A stretch of 64,000 nt of DNA from Bosea sp. NBC_00550 (GCF_026020075.1 NZ_CP102772.1:5233501-5297500), one strand, 5' to 3'; shown: positions 7,127 through 15,971, counted from the stretch's first letter. Notes: generated by a model not told the origin, from the sequence alone. Numbers and translations: made by a program.

Positions 7127-9609
7127 GCCATCGCCTCTTCGGTCAGCATCGCCTCCGCCTCCGCCAGGATTTCATCCGCCGCCTCGCCAAAGACCGCCTC
7201 GCGCCCGATCTCGAGCATCACGGAGACCCCGAGCGGCGAAACATGGTCGAGCGGCTGATGAACGACTCGGCCGCTGATTCGTGTCAGCATCTCACCGAGC
7301 CGGCGAATGTCGAGCAGGCCCGTCGCCGCATCGGCGCGCGCGGCTTTCAGCAGGATGTGGTCGGGCTCGTGCCGCCGCAGCACGTCATAGACCAGGTCGG
7401 TCGAGATCGTCACCTGCCGGCCGCTCTTCTCCTGGCCCGGATAGCGCCGCTCGATCAGCCCGCCGATGATGGCGCAGGCCCGGAACGTGCGCTTCATCAG
7501 CGCCGATTCCGCCATCCACTCCTCGAGGTCGTCGCCGAGCATTTCCTGCGCGAACAGGTCATCGAGGCTGAGGGCGCCGCGCGCGATCGCCGCGGACATG
7601 TCGGCGAGCGTCCAGCAGGCCATGCCGTAATCGTTGCAGACGAAGCCGAGCGGCCGCATCCGGGCCCGCTCCAGCCGCCGCGTCAGCAGCATGCCGAGGG
7701 TCTGGTGGGCGAGGCGGCCCTCGAACGGGTAGGCGACGAGATAGAAGCGCCCGCCGCGCGGAAAGGTCTCGATCAGAAGCTCGCCGGGCTTGGGGACTCG
7801 TGACTTCAGCTTCTGCGCATGCAGCCAGGCCGAGACCTCCTCCGGCAGCGTGTTCCAGAGATGGGGCGAGGCCAGCATGGCGCGGACGCGCGCGGCGAGG
7901 AAGGTCGAGAGCGGGAACTTGCCGCCGTTATAGGAGGGAACCTTCGGATCGGTACCGGCGGCTGCGCGCGAGCAGACCGCCTCGTTCTCGACGATACCCT
8001 CGAAGCGCAGCACCTCGCCGGCGAAGACGAAGGTGTCGCCGGGCACCATGGTCTCGGCGAAATACTCCTCGACCTCGCCGAGAATCCGCCCGCCTCGGGT
8101 GATCGTGCCGGGCTGGCCCGGCCGGCTCGTGCGCGCACGTCCGAGCCGGACCTTGAGCATCGCCGCCTCGACGATGGTGCCGACATTCATGCGGTATTGC
8201 TGGATGACGCGGGCATGGCTGGCGCGCCAGAGGCCGGTCTTGTCCTGCCGCAGCTTGGCGAAGCGCTCATAGCTCTTCAGCGCATAGCCGCCGGTGGCGA
8301 CGAAATTGACGACGGCGTCGAAATCCGCGCGGGCGAGATCGGCATAAGGGGAGGCGGTGCGGACTTCCTCATAGAGCGCATCGGCCTCGAACCCGTCCGA
8401 GCAGGCGACGCCGAGGACGTGCTGGGCGAGTACGTCGAGTGCGCCCAGGCGCGGCGGCGGCGTGTCCTGCGCGGCTTCGTGCACGGCTTCCAAGGCCGCG
8501 CGGCACTCCAGCAGCTCGAAGCGGTTGGAGGGCACGAGCAGCGCTTCGGAGGGCTCGTCCATGCGGTGGTTGGAGCGGCCGATGCGCTGGATCAGCCGGC
8601 TCGCCCCCTTCGGCGCGCCGAGGTTGACGACGAGGTCGACATCGCCCCAGTCGATGCCGAGGTCGAGCGTCGCGGTGCAGACCACGGCCTTGAGGCGCCC
8701 ATCCGCCATCGCGGCCTCGACCTTGCGGCGCTGCTGGGCGTCGAGCGAGCCGTGATGCAGCGCGATCGGCAGGTTGTCGTCGTTGAGGTTCCATAGCGCC
8801 TGGAAGGCGAATTCCGCCTGCATGCGCGTGTTGACGAAGACCAGCGTCAGCTTGTGCGTGCGGATGGACTGATAGACTTCGGCCATCGCATGCAGCGTCG
8901 TATGCCCCGCGATAGGCAGGCGGCGTTCCGTGTCGAGGATGCCGATGCGCGGCTTCGCGCCGCCCGCGACGGTGACCAGCCCGGCGGGCGTCTTGGCTCC
9001 GCCGAGATAAAGCTGGAGATCGGCGGGCTCGCGTACCGTCGCCGAGAGGCCGACGGCCGAGGCCTGCGGTGCCAGCGCCTTGAGCCTGGCAAGGTCGAGC
9101 GAGAGCAGGTCGCCGCGCTTGGAGGTGACGAGCGCGTGCAGTTCGTCGAGCACGATGCGGCGAAGGTTGGCGAAGAAGGGTGCAGCGTCGCGATGCGAGA
9201 CGAGGAGCGCCAACTGCTCCGGTGTCGTCAGCAGGATATCGGGCGGGCGCTGGATCTGGCGCGTGCGCTTGGCGGCGGAGGTGTCGCCAGTGCGGGTTTC
9301 GATGGTGATCGGCAGCCCCATCTCGCGCACGGGCGCTTCGAGGTTGCGGGCGATGTCGACGGCGAGTGCCTTCAGCGGCGAGATGTAAATCGTGTGCAAC
9401 CCGTCATGCCGGCCAGCCCGTTCGCTGAGTTCGACAAGCGAGGGCAGGAAACCGGCGAGCGTCTTGCCGGCACCGGTCGGCGCGACCAGCAGCGTCGAGC
9501 GTCCGGCGCGGGCTTCCTCCAGCAGCGCGAGCTGATGCGGCCGCACGCTCCAGCCGCGCCCAGTAAACCAGGCCTCGAAGGCGGGAGGGAGCGGGGACGG
9601 AGCGGCCAT
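7123..9609 (-). CDS. Ligase-associated DNA damage response DEXH helicase (Lhr-type)
   Basis: This 828-residue superfamily 2 helicase of the bacterial Lhr core type has Walker A in APTGAGKT, a DELH box in VLDELHAL, motif III LSATVRE and motif VI RIGRSNHR. These are followed by the Lhr winged-helix and beta-barrel C-terminal domain. The family translocates 3'-5' on single-stranded DNA and unwinds RNA:DNA or DNA duplexes. It belongs to the ligase-associated DNA damage response set whose exonuclease and ligase are encoded about 1.2 and 3.2 kb away on the other strand. It overlaps pdeM downstream. Confidence 0.94.
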   Translation of the reverse strand: MAAPSPLPPAFEAWFTGRGWSVRPHQLALLEEARAGRSTLLVAPTGAGKTLAGFLPSLVELSERAGRHDGLHTIYISPLKALAVDIARNLEAPVREMGLPITIETRTGDTSAAKRTRQIQRPPDILLTTPEQLALLVSHRDAAPFFANLRRIVLDELHALVTSKRGDLLSLDLARLKALAPQASAVGLSATVREPADLQLYLGGAKTPAGLVTVAGGAKPRIGILDTERRLPIAGHTTLHAMAEVYQSIRTHKLTLVFVNTRMQAEFAFQALWNLNDDNLPIALHHGSLDAQQRRKVEAAMADGRLKAVVCTATLDLGIDWGDVDLVVNLGAPKGASRLIQRIGRSNHRMDEPSEALLVPSNRFELLECRAALEAVHEAAQDTPPPRLGALDVLAQHVLGVACSDGFEADALYEEVRTASPYADLARADFDAVVNFVATGGYALKSYERFAKLRQDKTGLWRASHARVIQQYRMNVGTIVEAAMLKVRLGRARTSRPGQPGTITRGGRILGEVEEYFAETMVPGDTFVFAGEVLRFEGIVENEAVCSRAAAGTDPKVPSYNGGKFPLSTFLAARVRAMLASPHLWNTLPEEVSAWLHAQKLKSRVPKPGELLIETFPRGGRFYLVAYPFEGRLAHQTLGMLLTRRLERARMRPLGFVCNDYGMACWTLADMSAAIARGALSLDDLFAQEMLGDDLEEWMAESALMKRTFRACAIIGGLIERRYPGQEKSGRQVTISTDLVYDVLRRHEPDHILLKAARADAATGLLDIRRLGEMLTRISGRVVHQPLDHVSPLGVSVMLEIGREAVFGEAADEILAEAEAMLTEEAMA

Positions 9610-9766
9610 GCACTCCAGAGATAGGACGGAGCGTGGGAGAACGAAAGGGGAATGACGCGGCCGTCATGCCCGAGGGCGCAGACGGCCGAATATCTCGCTC
9701 CCCGCTGCATCCAATGGCGTGGCGCCGGCGTATCCCGAGCGAGGTCAGGCTCCTCCTCAAAGCCGC

Positions 9767-9818
9767 ATATGGAGCTGGCCCGGTCGCGAACCCCCCTTTG
9801 CGGCCGGGTCTCCCATAT
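9767..9818 (+). other. Long intergenic hairpin upstream of the helicase gene
   Basis: In the 230-base gap between the methyltransferase and the helicase, 9777-9790 pairs with 9797-9810 over 14 base pairs (three G-U) around a loop of six C. It is extended by 9767-9772 with 9813-9818. The wobble pairs work only in plus-strand RNA; on the minus strand they become A-C mismatches. No T-run follows, so it is not a normal terminator. Function unknown. Confidence 0.5.
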
Positions 9819-9839
9819 TCCCGCCTTGAGGCGAAATCC

Positions 9840-10799
9840 TCAGCGTCGCTCCGCCACGACCAGCAGCCCCGGCACGGGCGAGCCGCGATCCTGCCGCGTG
9901 CTGGCGGGCTCGATGAGTAGGGGGGCAAGGCCCGCTTCATCCAGCCTCTGCTTCAGCCAAGCCTCCGCATGCGCGAACCGCCGATCCCCGCCGACGACCA
10001 CGCCTTCGCCGTCATGGCTCTGCACCGTGAAGGCGAGGAGACCGCCCGGTTCCAGCACCCGCGCGCTCTGGGCGAAACAGGGCGCGAGTTCGCCGAGATA
10101 GACGAAGACGTCGGCAGCCACCACGAGATCGGCGGAAGCATCCGGGCGGCTGGCGAGGAAGCTCGTCAGCCCGGCGACCGCAAGCTTGTCGTAAAGCGGC
10201 GTTCCGTCGGGGGCCGTCTTGACCCGTGCGCGCTCGATCATGCGCGGCGAGAGATCGCAGCCGGCGATGAAACCGCTCTGCTCGTGGATCGCTTCGCCCA
10301 TCAGCCCGGTGCCGCAGCCGAGATCGTAGACGATGTCGAACCGGAAGGGCCGGCCGGCGTTGCTGCAGCAGCGGACCAGCGCGGATTTCAACAGTTCGGG
10401 GGCGTTGTAGTGCAGGGTCTGGGTGAGATGGCTGTCGAAGCGGTCGGCATAGGCGTCGAACAGCGCGCCGGAGAAGTTCTCGGAGGTCGCCTGCTCGGCA
10501 GGCAGCGCGCCGATGCGGGCGAGGTCGAGCCGCGCGCCGAAATGATCGGCGGGATCGAGGTCGAGGCATTGCCGCCAGGCCGTCGCGGCGTCCTCCTTGT
10601 GGCCGAGCGCCTCCTGCGCCAGCCCGTAGAGATGCCAAGCGGCGGTGAAATGGTAGGCCTGCGACAGGGTCTGGTCGAGGATCTCGACGGCCGCTTGCGC
10701 GTCCCCGTCCTGCAGCGCAGCCTCGGCCCAGCTATAGCGGCGGTCGAGCACGGGGTCGCCGGAGCTGGCGAAATGCGTGGTCGAGCCTGTATCGGTCAT
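9840..10799 (-). CDS. TPR-containing SAM-dependent methyltransferase
   Basis: This 319-residue protein has an N-terminal tetratricopeptide-like helical region (about residues 20-90; YHFTAAWHLYGLAQEALGHKE is typical) joined to a class I methyltransferase domain. That domain has motif I YDLGCGTGLMGE (about residue 158) and the post-motif ADVFVYLGEL. The target is unknown; similar TPR methyltransferases modify proteins or small molecules. It is divergent from the exonuclease gene with only 23 bases between the starts, so the two promoters must interlock with each other's coding sequence. It lies inside the DNA-repair cluster, but a repair role is only inferred from location. Confidence 0.85.
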   Translation of the reverse strand: MTDTGSTTHFASSGDPVLDRRYSWAEAALQDGDAQAAVEILDQTLSQAYHFTAAWHLYGLAQEALGHKEDAATAWRQCLDLDPADHFGARLDLARIGALPAEQATSENFSGALFDAYADRFDSHLTQTLHYNAPELLKSALVRCCSNAGRPFRFDIVYDLGCGTGLMGEAIHEQSGFIAGCDLSPRMIERARVKTAPDGTPLYDKLAVAGLTSFLASRPDASADLVVAADVFVYLGELAPCFAQSARVLEPGGLLAFTVQSHDGEGVVVGGDRRFAHAEAWLKQRLDEAGLAPLLIEPASTRQDRGSPVPGLLVVAERR

Positions 10800-10822
10800 A
10801 CCGACCGATGTAGCCGAGGAGT

Positions 10823-11893
10823 GTGACGCTGGCCAGACAAAGCGCCCGCTGGCGCCCCTCCGAATTGCTATTGCCGACGCCGGCGGGGCTCTATTGCCCG
10901 CCAGCCGACATCCATGTCGACCCCGTCCGGCCCGTGGCGCGGGCTCTGATCACCCACGGCCATTCAGATCACGCCCGCGCCGGCCACGGCGCCGTGCTGG
11001 CGACGCGCGAGACGCTGGCGATCATGGCGCTGCGCTATGGCGAGGCCTTCACCGGCTCGCAGCAGGTCGCCGTTCCCGGCGAGACGATCCGCATCGGTGA
11101 GGTCGATTTCCGGTTCGCGCCGGCGGGCCATGTCCTTGGCTCGGCCCAGATCGCGGTCGAGAGCCGCGGCCTGCGCATCGTAGCTTCCGGCGATTACAAG
11201 CGCGAGCGCGACCCGACCTGCGCACCCTTCGAGGTCATGCCCTGCGATATCTTCATCACCGAGGCGACCTTCGGCCTACCTGTCTTCCGTCATCCGTCGG
11301 CGGCGGGAGAGGTAGCCAAGCTGCTCGAATCCGTCAGGCTCTTCCCGGAGCGGACGCATATCGTCGGCGCCTATTCGCTCGGCAAGGCGCAGCGCGTCAT
11401 GGCGCTGATCCGCGAGGCCGGCTACGAGCGGCCGCTCTACATCCATGGCGCGGTCGAGAAGATCACCGAGTTCTATCAGGCCGAGGGGATTCCGCTCGGC
11501 GAGATCCGCAAGGTCGCAGGCGAGGATCGCAAGGCGCTGGGCGGCGAGATCGTGATCTGCCCGCCGAGCGCGACGCAGGACCTATGGGCGCGCCGCTTTC
11601 CGGATCCCGTCACGGCCTTCGCCTCGGGCTGGATGCGAATCCGCGCCAGGGCGCGCCAGAAGGGCGTCGAGCTGCCGCTCGTCATTTCCGATCACGCCGA
11701 TTGGGACGATCTGCTCGCGACGATCCGCGAGGTGCAGGCCGGCGAGATCTGGGTGACGCATGGCGAGGCGGAGGCGCTCGTCCACTGGTGCGGCACGGCG
11801 GGCCTGAAGGCCAAGCCGCTGCATCTCGTCGGTTATGGCGACGAGGGCGAGGCGGACCCGGTCGAGGAGGCCGCCGATGCGCCGGCCGTCTGA
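10823..11893 (+). CDS. Ligase-associated DNA damage response exonuclease (metallo-beta-lactamase fold)
   Basis: This 356-residue member of the MBL/beta-CASP nuclease group has the HxHxDH metal motif in ITHGHSDHARAGH, then GHVLGSAQI, SGDYKRERDP and a C-terminal SDHADW His-Asp motif. The family is the 3' exonuclease partner (Exo) of the ATP-dependent ligase and Lhr helicase in this repair pathway. The start is GTG at 10823, with GAGGA at 10816-10820 close upstream. The usual arrangement puts the ligase gene directly after it, but here a minus-strand SGNH hydrolase gene intervenes. Confidence 0.93.
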   Translation: MTLARQSARWRPSELLLPTPAGLYCPPADIHVDPVRPVARALITHGHSDHARAGHGAVLATRETLAIMALRYGEAFTGSQQVAVPGETIRIGEVDFRFAPAGHVLGSAQIAVESRGLRIVASGDYKRERDPTCAPFEVMPCDIFITEATFGLPVFRHPSAAGEVAKLLESVRLFPERTHIVGAYSLGKAQRVMALIREAGYERPLYIHGAVEKITEFYQAEGIPLGEIRKVAGEDRKALGGEIVICPPSATQDLWARRFPDPVTAFASGWMRIRARARQKGVELPLVISDHADWDDLLATIREVQAGEIWVTHGEAEALVHWCGTAGLKAKPLHLVGYGDEGEADPVEEAADAPAV

Positions 11894-11900
11894 GCCCCGA

Positions 11901-12677
11901 TCAGCGCGACTGCGCCATGACCGAGCGGCTCGGCGCGGCCATGCCGACCATCGCATTCGCCATGTCGCGGGCGAGGCAGTCATAGCCCGCATCGCTCATG
12001 TGGAAGCCGTCCGTCCAGAGCGCGGCCTTGAACGCCTCGGCATCGGCGCGGTGCCACTCCGTCATGGTCTCGTAGCGGGAGAAGACCGGCACGTTCTCGC
12101 GCCGCGCCGTCTCGCCGACGGCGGCGACATAGGCGGCGTAGCGCTCCGGGTCCTTCACCGAGGGGAAATACTGCGGATCGAGGATCGTCAGCGCCGGGCC
12201 GGCATTGCGCACCAGGGCGATGCCGTCGTTGACCATCGCCTTGAAGACATCGAGGTCGCCGCCCTTGACGGCGTCGTTCGTGCCGACCTGCCAGATCACC
12301 AGATCGTAATGGCGCTCGGTGAGCGCTGCCCTGAGCCGCGCGAGCGTCTGCGGCGCGGTCTCGCCGCCGATGCCGGCATTGACGATCTCGATCTTGGATT
12401 TCGGCCAGGCCTTGGCAAGCAGCGCCTGCAAACGGGCAGGATAGGTCCTGTCCTTGGCGCTGGCGCCGACGCCTTCCGTGGAGGAGGAGCCGATGGCGAG
12501 GATCGCGAGCGTCTGGCCCTGCGCGACCTTGGTGGAGAGCGGCGCGAGCGTAGCGTTCGAGCGCATGATCGGCGTCTCGCGGCAGGAAAAGCCGGCCGCC
12601 AGTGCGGGGGCTCCTACCGAAAGCGCTGCAGCGATGACCGGCAAGGCAAGGAACCGCATCGCGGCACGCATCGGCAT
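11901..12677 (-). CDS. Exported SGNH/GDSL-family hydrolase
   Basis: This protein has 258 residues from ATG 12677, chosen because AGGAGA lies just upstream (an ATG at 12695 is also in frame). It opens with a signal peptide (RFLALPVIAAALSVGAPALA). SGNH blocks are present: block I with the catalytic Ser in AIGSSSTEGVGA (GSS instead of the usual GDS), the oxyanion Gly in GIGGET, QVGTNDA (G-x-N-D) and DGFHMSDAG (D-x-x-H). Such enzymes are periplasmic esterases or lipases. The gene is convergent with the exonuclease (7-base gap) and divergent from the ligase. Confidence 0.88.
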   Translation of the reverse strand: MPMRAAMRFLALPVIAAALSVGAPALAAGFSCRETPIMRSNATLAPLSTKVAQGQTLAILAIGSSSTEGVGASAKDRTYPARLQALLAKAWPKSKIEIVNAGIGGETAPQTLARLRAALTERHYDLVIWQVGTNDAVKGGDLDVFKAMVNDGIALVRNAGPALTILDPQYFPSVKDPERYAAYVAAVGETARRENVPVFSRYETMTEWHRADAEAFKAALWTDGFHMSDAGYDCLARDMANAMVGMAAPSRSVMAQSR

Positions 12678-12784
12678 CTGTCTCCTGGCTACCATGCCGC
12701 TGTTAAGGTTTGCTTCATGAACGGTATCTGAACGATGCGGTGCAACAAATCCGAACGGGCGCAGTGTTGCGTGGGTGCGACAGC

Positions 12785-14422
12785 ATGAACCGCTTCGCCT
12801 GGCTGCTCGATCGTCTCGCCTATGAGCCGCGCCGCAACGCCAAGCTGGCGCTGATCGCCGACTATCTGCGCACGACGCCCGACCCCGATCGCGGCTATGC
12901 GCTGGCGGCGATGACCGGCGGGCTCGTCTTCCGCAATGCCAAGGCCGGGCTGATCCGCGCGTTGATCGCCGAGCGGACCGACCCTGTGCTGTTCGCCCTG
13001 TCCTATGACTATGTCGGCGACCTCTCGGAGACGGTCGCGCTGATGTGGCCGGCGCGGCACGGCACTAACGCGGTGCCGCATCTGCCGGAGGTGGTCGAGA
13101 GCCTGCGCGAGGCCGGCAAGACCGACCTGCCGCGCCTCGTCGCCTCCTGGCTCGATGCGCTCGACGAGACCGGCCGCTGGGCGCTGCTCAAGCTGATCAC
13201 CGGGAGCTTACGCATCGGCGTCTCCGCCCGCCTCGCCAAGACGGCGGCGGCGAACCTCGGCGGGGTGCCTGCCGATGAGGTCGAGCAGGTCTGGCACGGG
13301 CTTGAGCCGCCCTACACCGAGCTTTTTGCTTGGCTCGAGGGCAGAGGGCCGCGACCGGAGGCGCGCGATCCCGCGCCGTTCCGTCCGGTCATGCTGTCCC
13401 ATCCGATCGAGGATGGCGATTTCGACAAGCTCGACCCGGCCGACTTCTCAGCCGAATGGAAATGGGACGGCATCCGCGTCCAGGCCGTCAGTGGCGTCAA
13501 AGCGGACGGCACGCGGCTGACCCGGCTCTATTCGCGCACCGGCGAGGATATCGCCGGCGCCTTTCCCGATCTCGTCGATGAGCTGACGCAGGACGGCGCA
13601 CTGGACGGCGAGTTGCTGGTGATGCGCGAAAGCGCCGTGCAGAGCTTCAACACGCTGCAGCAGCGCCTGAACCGCAAGACCGTCACGCCGAAGATGCTGG
13701 GCGAGTTCCCCGCACATATCCGCGTCTACGACCTCCTGGTCGACGGCGAGGAGGATATTCGCCATCTCCCGCTGGAAGAGCGGCGCAAGCGCCTCGAAGC
13801 CTTCCTGTCCCGTCTTGCCAGCATCCGCTTCGACCTGTCTCCGGTGATCCCCTTCACGTCCTGGGATGAGCTGACGGGGGCTCGCGCCGATCCGGCCTCC
13901 GCCGGGGCGGGCGCCGATGCCGAGGCGGTCGAGGGCTGCATGATCAAACGGCGCGATTCCCCCTATCTGCCCGGCCGTCCCAAGGGCTATTGGTGGAAAT
14001 GGAAGCGCGATGCGCGGCTCGTCGATTGCGTGCTGATGTATGCCCAGCGCGGCCACGGCAAGCGCTCCTCCTTCTATTCCGACTACACCTTCGGCGTCTG
14101 GCGTGTGGGCGAGGATGGTGGCGAAGAGCTCGTGCCGGTGGGCAAGGCCTATTTCGGTTTCACCGACGAGGAGCTGATCGAGATCGACAAATACGTCCGC
14201 AAGAACACGCTGAACCGCTTCGGCCCGGTGCGCGAGGTTACGCATGAGGCGCATGCCGGCTTGGTTTTCGAGGTCGCTTTCGAAGGACTGCAGCGCTCGA
14301 CGCGGCACAAGTCGGGGCTTGCCATGCGCTTTCCCCGGATCAACCGCATTCGCTGGGACAAGCCGCCGCGCGAAGCCGACCATATCGAGGTACTGGAAGC
14401 GATGCTGCCGACCAATGGCTGA
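12785..14422 (+). CDS. Cluster-type ATP-dependent DNA ligase (ligase-associated damage response)
   Basis: This 545-residue ATP-dependent DNA ligase has an N-terminal DNA-binding domain (1 to about 200), an adenylation domain with motif I EWKWDGIRVQ (Lys226 is the predicted adenylated residue), motif III near YDLLVDGEED, and motifs IV-V at EGCMIKRRD and YWWKWKRD. An OB-fold domain follows. Family members seal nicks together with the Lhr helicase, Exo and PdeM encoded nearby. The frame is open back to 12710, but ATG 12785 gives the typical MNRFAWLLDRL start. It is the last gene of the split cluster. Confidence 0.95.
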   Translation: MNRFAWLLDRLAYEPRRNAKLALIADYLRTTPDPDRGYALAAMTGGLVFRNAKAGLIRALIAERTDPVLFALSYDYVGDLSETVALMWPARHGTNAVPHLPEVVESLREAGKTDLPRLVASWLDALDETGRWALLKLITGSLRIGVSARLAKTAAANLGGVPADEVEQVWHGLEPPYTELFAWLEGRGPRPEARDPAPFRPVMLSHPIEDGDFDKLDPADFSAEWKWDGIRVQAVSGVKADGTRLTRLYSRTGEDIAGAFPDLVDELTQDGALDGELLVMRESAVQSFNTLQQRLNRKTVTPKMLGEFPAHIRVYDLLVDGEEDIRHLPLEERRKRLEAFLSRLASIRFDLSPVIPFTSWDELTGARADPASAGAGADAEAVEGCMIKRRDSPYLPGRPKGYWWKWKRDARLVDCVLMYAQRGHGKRSSFYSDYTFGVWRVGEDGGEELVPVGKAYFGFTDEELIEIDKYVRKNTLNRFGPVREVTHEAHAGLVFEVAFEGLQRSTRHKSGLAMRFPRINRIRWDKPPREADHIEVLEAMLPTNG

Positions 14423-14503
14423 GCCGCAATGGGTTGCAGCCTTGCGCTGTCGATGCTTGTGGTGAGTTCCCTGCCTGGGGCAAAATGCGCGGGCCGGACA
14501 AGG

Positions 14504-14549
14504 GCATCGGCCCGAAAAGTGGAATACGGTTTTCGGACAGAGCCGATGC
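14504..14549. repeat. 46-base palindromic repeat, copy 1 (GCATCGGCCCGAAAAGTGGA family)
   Basis: The outer arms GCATCGG (14504-14510) and CCGATGC (14543-14549) are exact inverses. The first 20 bases are identical to those of 57324-57369, which is also 46 long. It lies between the ligase stop and the response regulator start. Confidence 0.8.
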
Positions 14550-14569
14550 CGGCTTAGGGAGTGGTGGCG

Positions 14570-15250
14570 ATGAGCAAGCAGCCTTCGACGCGGATCGTCA
14601 TCGCGGACGACCATCCGCTGTTTCGCGGCGCGCTGCGCCAGGCCGTATCTCATGCGATCGGCGGTGCCGAGGTCAGCGAGGTCGGCTCGCTCGAAGCTCT
14701 GACCGAGGCGCTGGCGAGCGGCGGCGACGCCGACCTCGTCCTGCTCGATCTGACCATGCCCGGCGTGCAGGGCTTCTCCGGCCTGCTCTTTTTGCGCGCC
14801 GACCATCCCGAGATTCCGGTGATCGTCGTCTCAGCCAATGACGACCCGGCGGTGATTCGCCGCTGCATCGAGTTCGGCGCCCTCGGCTTCCTGCCGAAGA
14901 CCGCCGATGTCGCGCAGATGGGCGAGGCGATCCGCGCCGTGCTCGATGGCGGGGTCTGGACCCCGCCGGGCGTCGATCTGACCGCGCCTGTCGATGCCGA
15001 GATCGCCGACATGGTCCGCCGCATGTCGACGCTGACGCCGCAGCAGGTGCGCGTGCTGATGATGTTGTCGGAAGGGCTGCTCAACAAGCAGATCGCCTAC
15101 GAGCTCGGTGTTTCCGAGGCGACGGTGAAGGCCCATGTCTCGGCGATCCTGACCAAGCTCGACGTCGACAGCCGCACGCAGGCGGTCATCGCCGCGTCGA
15201 AGATCGCCGGCACCGCATGGGCGACGGCGGGGGCCTCGGCGACCGTCTGA
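14570..15250 (+). CDS. NarL/FixJ-type response regulator (LuxR HTH)
   Basis: This protein has 226 residues from ATG 14570, which has AGGGAG at 14557-14562 ahead of it. The receiver domain (1 to about 125) has the acidic pair in IADDHP, the phosphorylatable Asp60 in VLLDLTMPG, and the Lys in FLPKTADV. The C-terminal LuxR HTH (about 150-215) contains LTPQQVRVL and LGVSEATVKAHVSAIL. It should activate or repress transcription on phosphorylation. No kinase gene is adjacent; the nearest histidine kinase is 3 kb downstream on the opposite strand, so the partner is unknown. Confidence 0.92.
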   Translation: MSKQPSTRIVIADDHPLFRGALRQAVSHAIGGAEVSEVGSLEALTEALASGGDADLVLLDLTMPGVQGFSGLLFLRADHPEIPVIVVSANDDPAVIRRCIEFGALGFLPKTADVAQMGEAIRAVLDGGVWTPPGVDLTAPVDAEIADMVRRMSTLTPQQVRVLMMLSEGLLNKQIAYELGVSEATVKAHVSAILTKLDVDSRTQAVIAASKIAGTAWATAGASATV

Positions 15251-15289
15251 TGATCGTTTCCAGATAGTCAGCTACCTTCGAGAACCAGG

Positions 15290-15400
15290 CGGGTCATCCC
15301 GGACGACCGCAGGGAGACCCGGGATCCATTCCGGAGCGCTTCCAAACGAGGTTCAGGCATGGATCCCGGATCTCCGCTTCGCTGCGTCCGGGATGACCCG
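15290..15400. repeat. Palindromic intergenic repeat (CGTCATYCCGG family), copy 1
   Basis: Sixteen-base arms at 15290-15305 and 15385-15400 are exact inverses. It fills most of the gap between the response regulator and the small membrane protein. Related copies lie at 15813, 27170, 36877 and 59256. Confidence 0.8.
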
Positions 15401-15521
15401 CGTTTCATGCGGGCAGTGCTGTTTCCGGGAAATCAAGGACAGCGTTCAGGCGCCATTCAAGCGCAGCCTGTTTCAGGTTAAGACAGCGCGAAGCGCCTCG
15501 GAATGTACGGGGCGCAACAGG

Positions 15522-15791
15522 ATGGCCAACGCTTCCATGGAACGGTTTATCGGCGGCTCGCCCCTCAGCGTCCTCGTCCGCCTGATCTTCATCTCGCTGC
15601 TGGTCGGGGCCGCCCTGGCCTTCCTAGGCCTGTCGCCGCAGAGCCTCTATGAGGCGGCCGCACGCTTCATCCGCTCGATCACGGGGCTCGGCTTCGGCGC
15701 GGTGCGCGAGGTCGGGCAGTGGATCATCGCCGGCGCGCTGATCGTCGTGCCGCTCTGGCTGCTGATGCGGCTCTTCGCGGCGCGGAAGTGA
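15522..15791 (+). CDS. Small two-helix membrane protein (DUF6460-like)
   Basis: This protein has 89 residues from ATG 15522. It has a short N-terminus with GGSPLSVLVRL, two hydrophobic segments (about residues 15-37 and 65-85) and an amphipathic stretch between them. The pattern resembles the small DUF6460 membrane proteins of Hyphomicrobiales. No function is known. The frame extends upstream to 15393, but that part lies in repeat-derived sequence and is unlikely to be translated. It sits between two palindromic repeats, so it is probably transcribed alone. Confidence 0.72.
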   Translation: MANASMERFIGGSPLSVLVRLIFISLLVGAALAFLGLSPQSLYEAAARFIRSITGLGFGAVREVGQWIIAGALIVVPLWLLMRLFAARK

Positions 15792-15812
15792 ACTCGTCAT
15801 CTTCCGCTGGAA

Positions 15813-15971
15813 CCACGCCGTCTTTCTGGGGCATTGCGCAGCAATGAGCCCGGAACCCAGAGCCGATGCCCTGACTTGTGTTGGCGATCGCTGTCGGCAT
15901 CCTCTCGACCGGGTGCATCGATTCTGGGTTCCGGGCTCAAGCCTTCGGCTTGCCCGGGAATGACGGCGTGG
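15813..15971. repeat. Nested palindromic intergenic repeat (CGTCATYCCGG family), copy 2
   Basis: Outer 8-base arms (15813-15820, 15964-15971) enclose exact 16-base arms at 15846-15861 and 15923-15938 (GAGCCCGGAACCCAGA and its inverse). It lies in the convergent gap before the pyrD stop and could serve as a bidirectional transcription end, though there is no T-run. Confidence 0.78.

Noticed and set aside
9651..9666. ATGACG-CGGC-CGTCAT dyad upstream of the helicase gene as a copy of the CGTCATYCCGG repeat
   Set aside because: Only the short CGTCAT arms match; the extended arm sequence and length of the repeat family are missing, so chance is likely.
15290..15971. The closely spaced palindromic repeats as a CRISPR array
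   Set aside because: Only two units, of different length, with a protein gene between them and long inverted arms. There are no regular direct repeats, spacers or cas genes.
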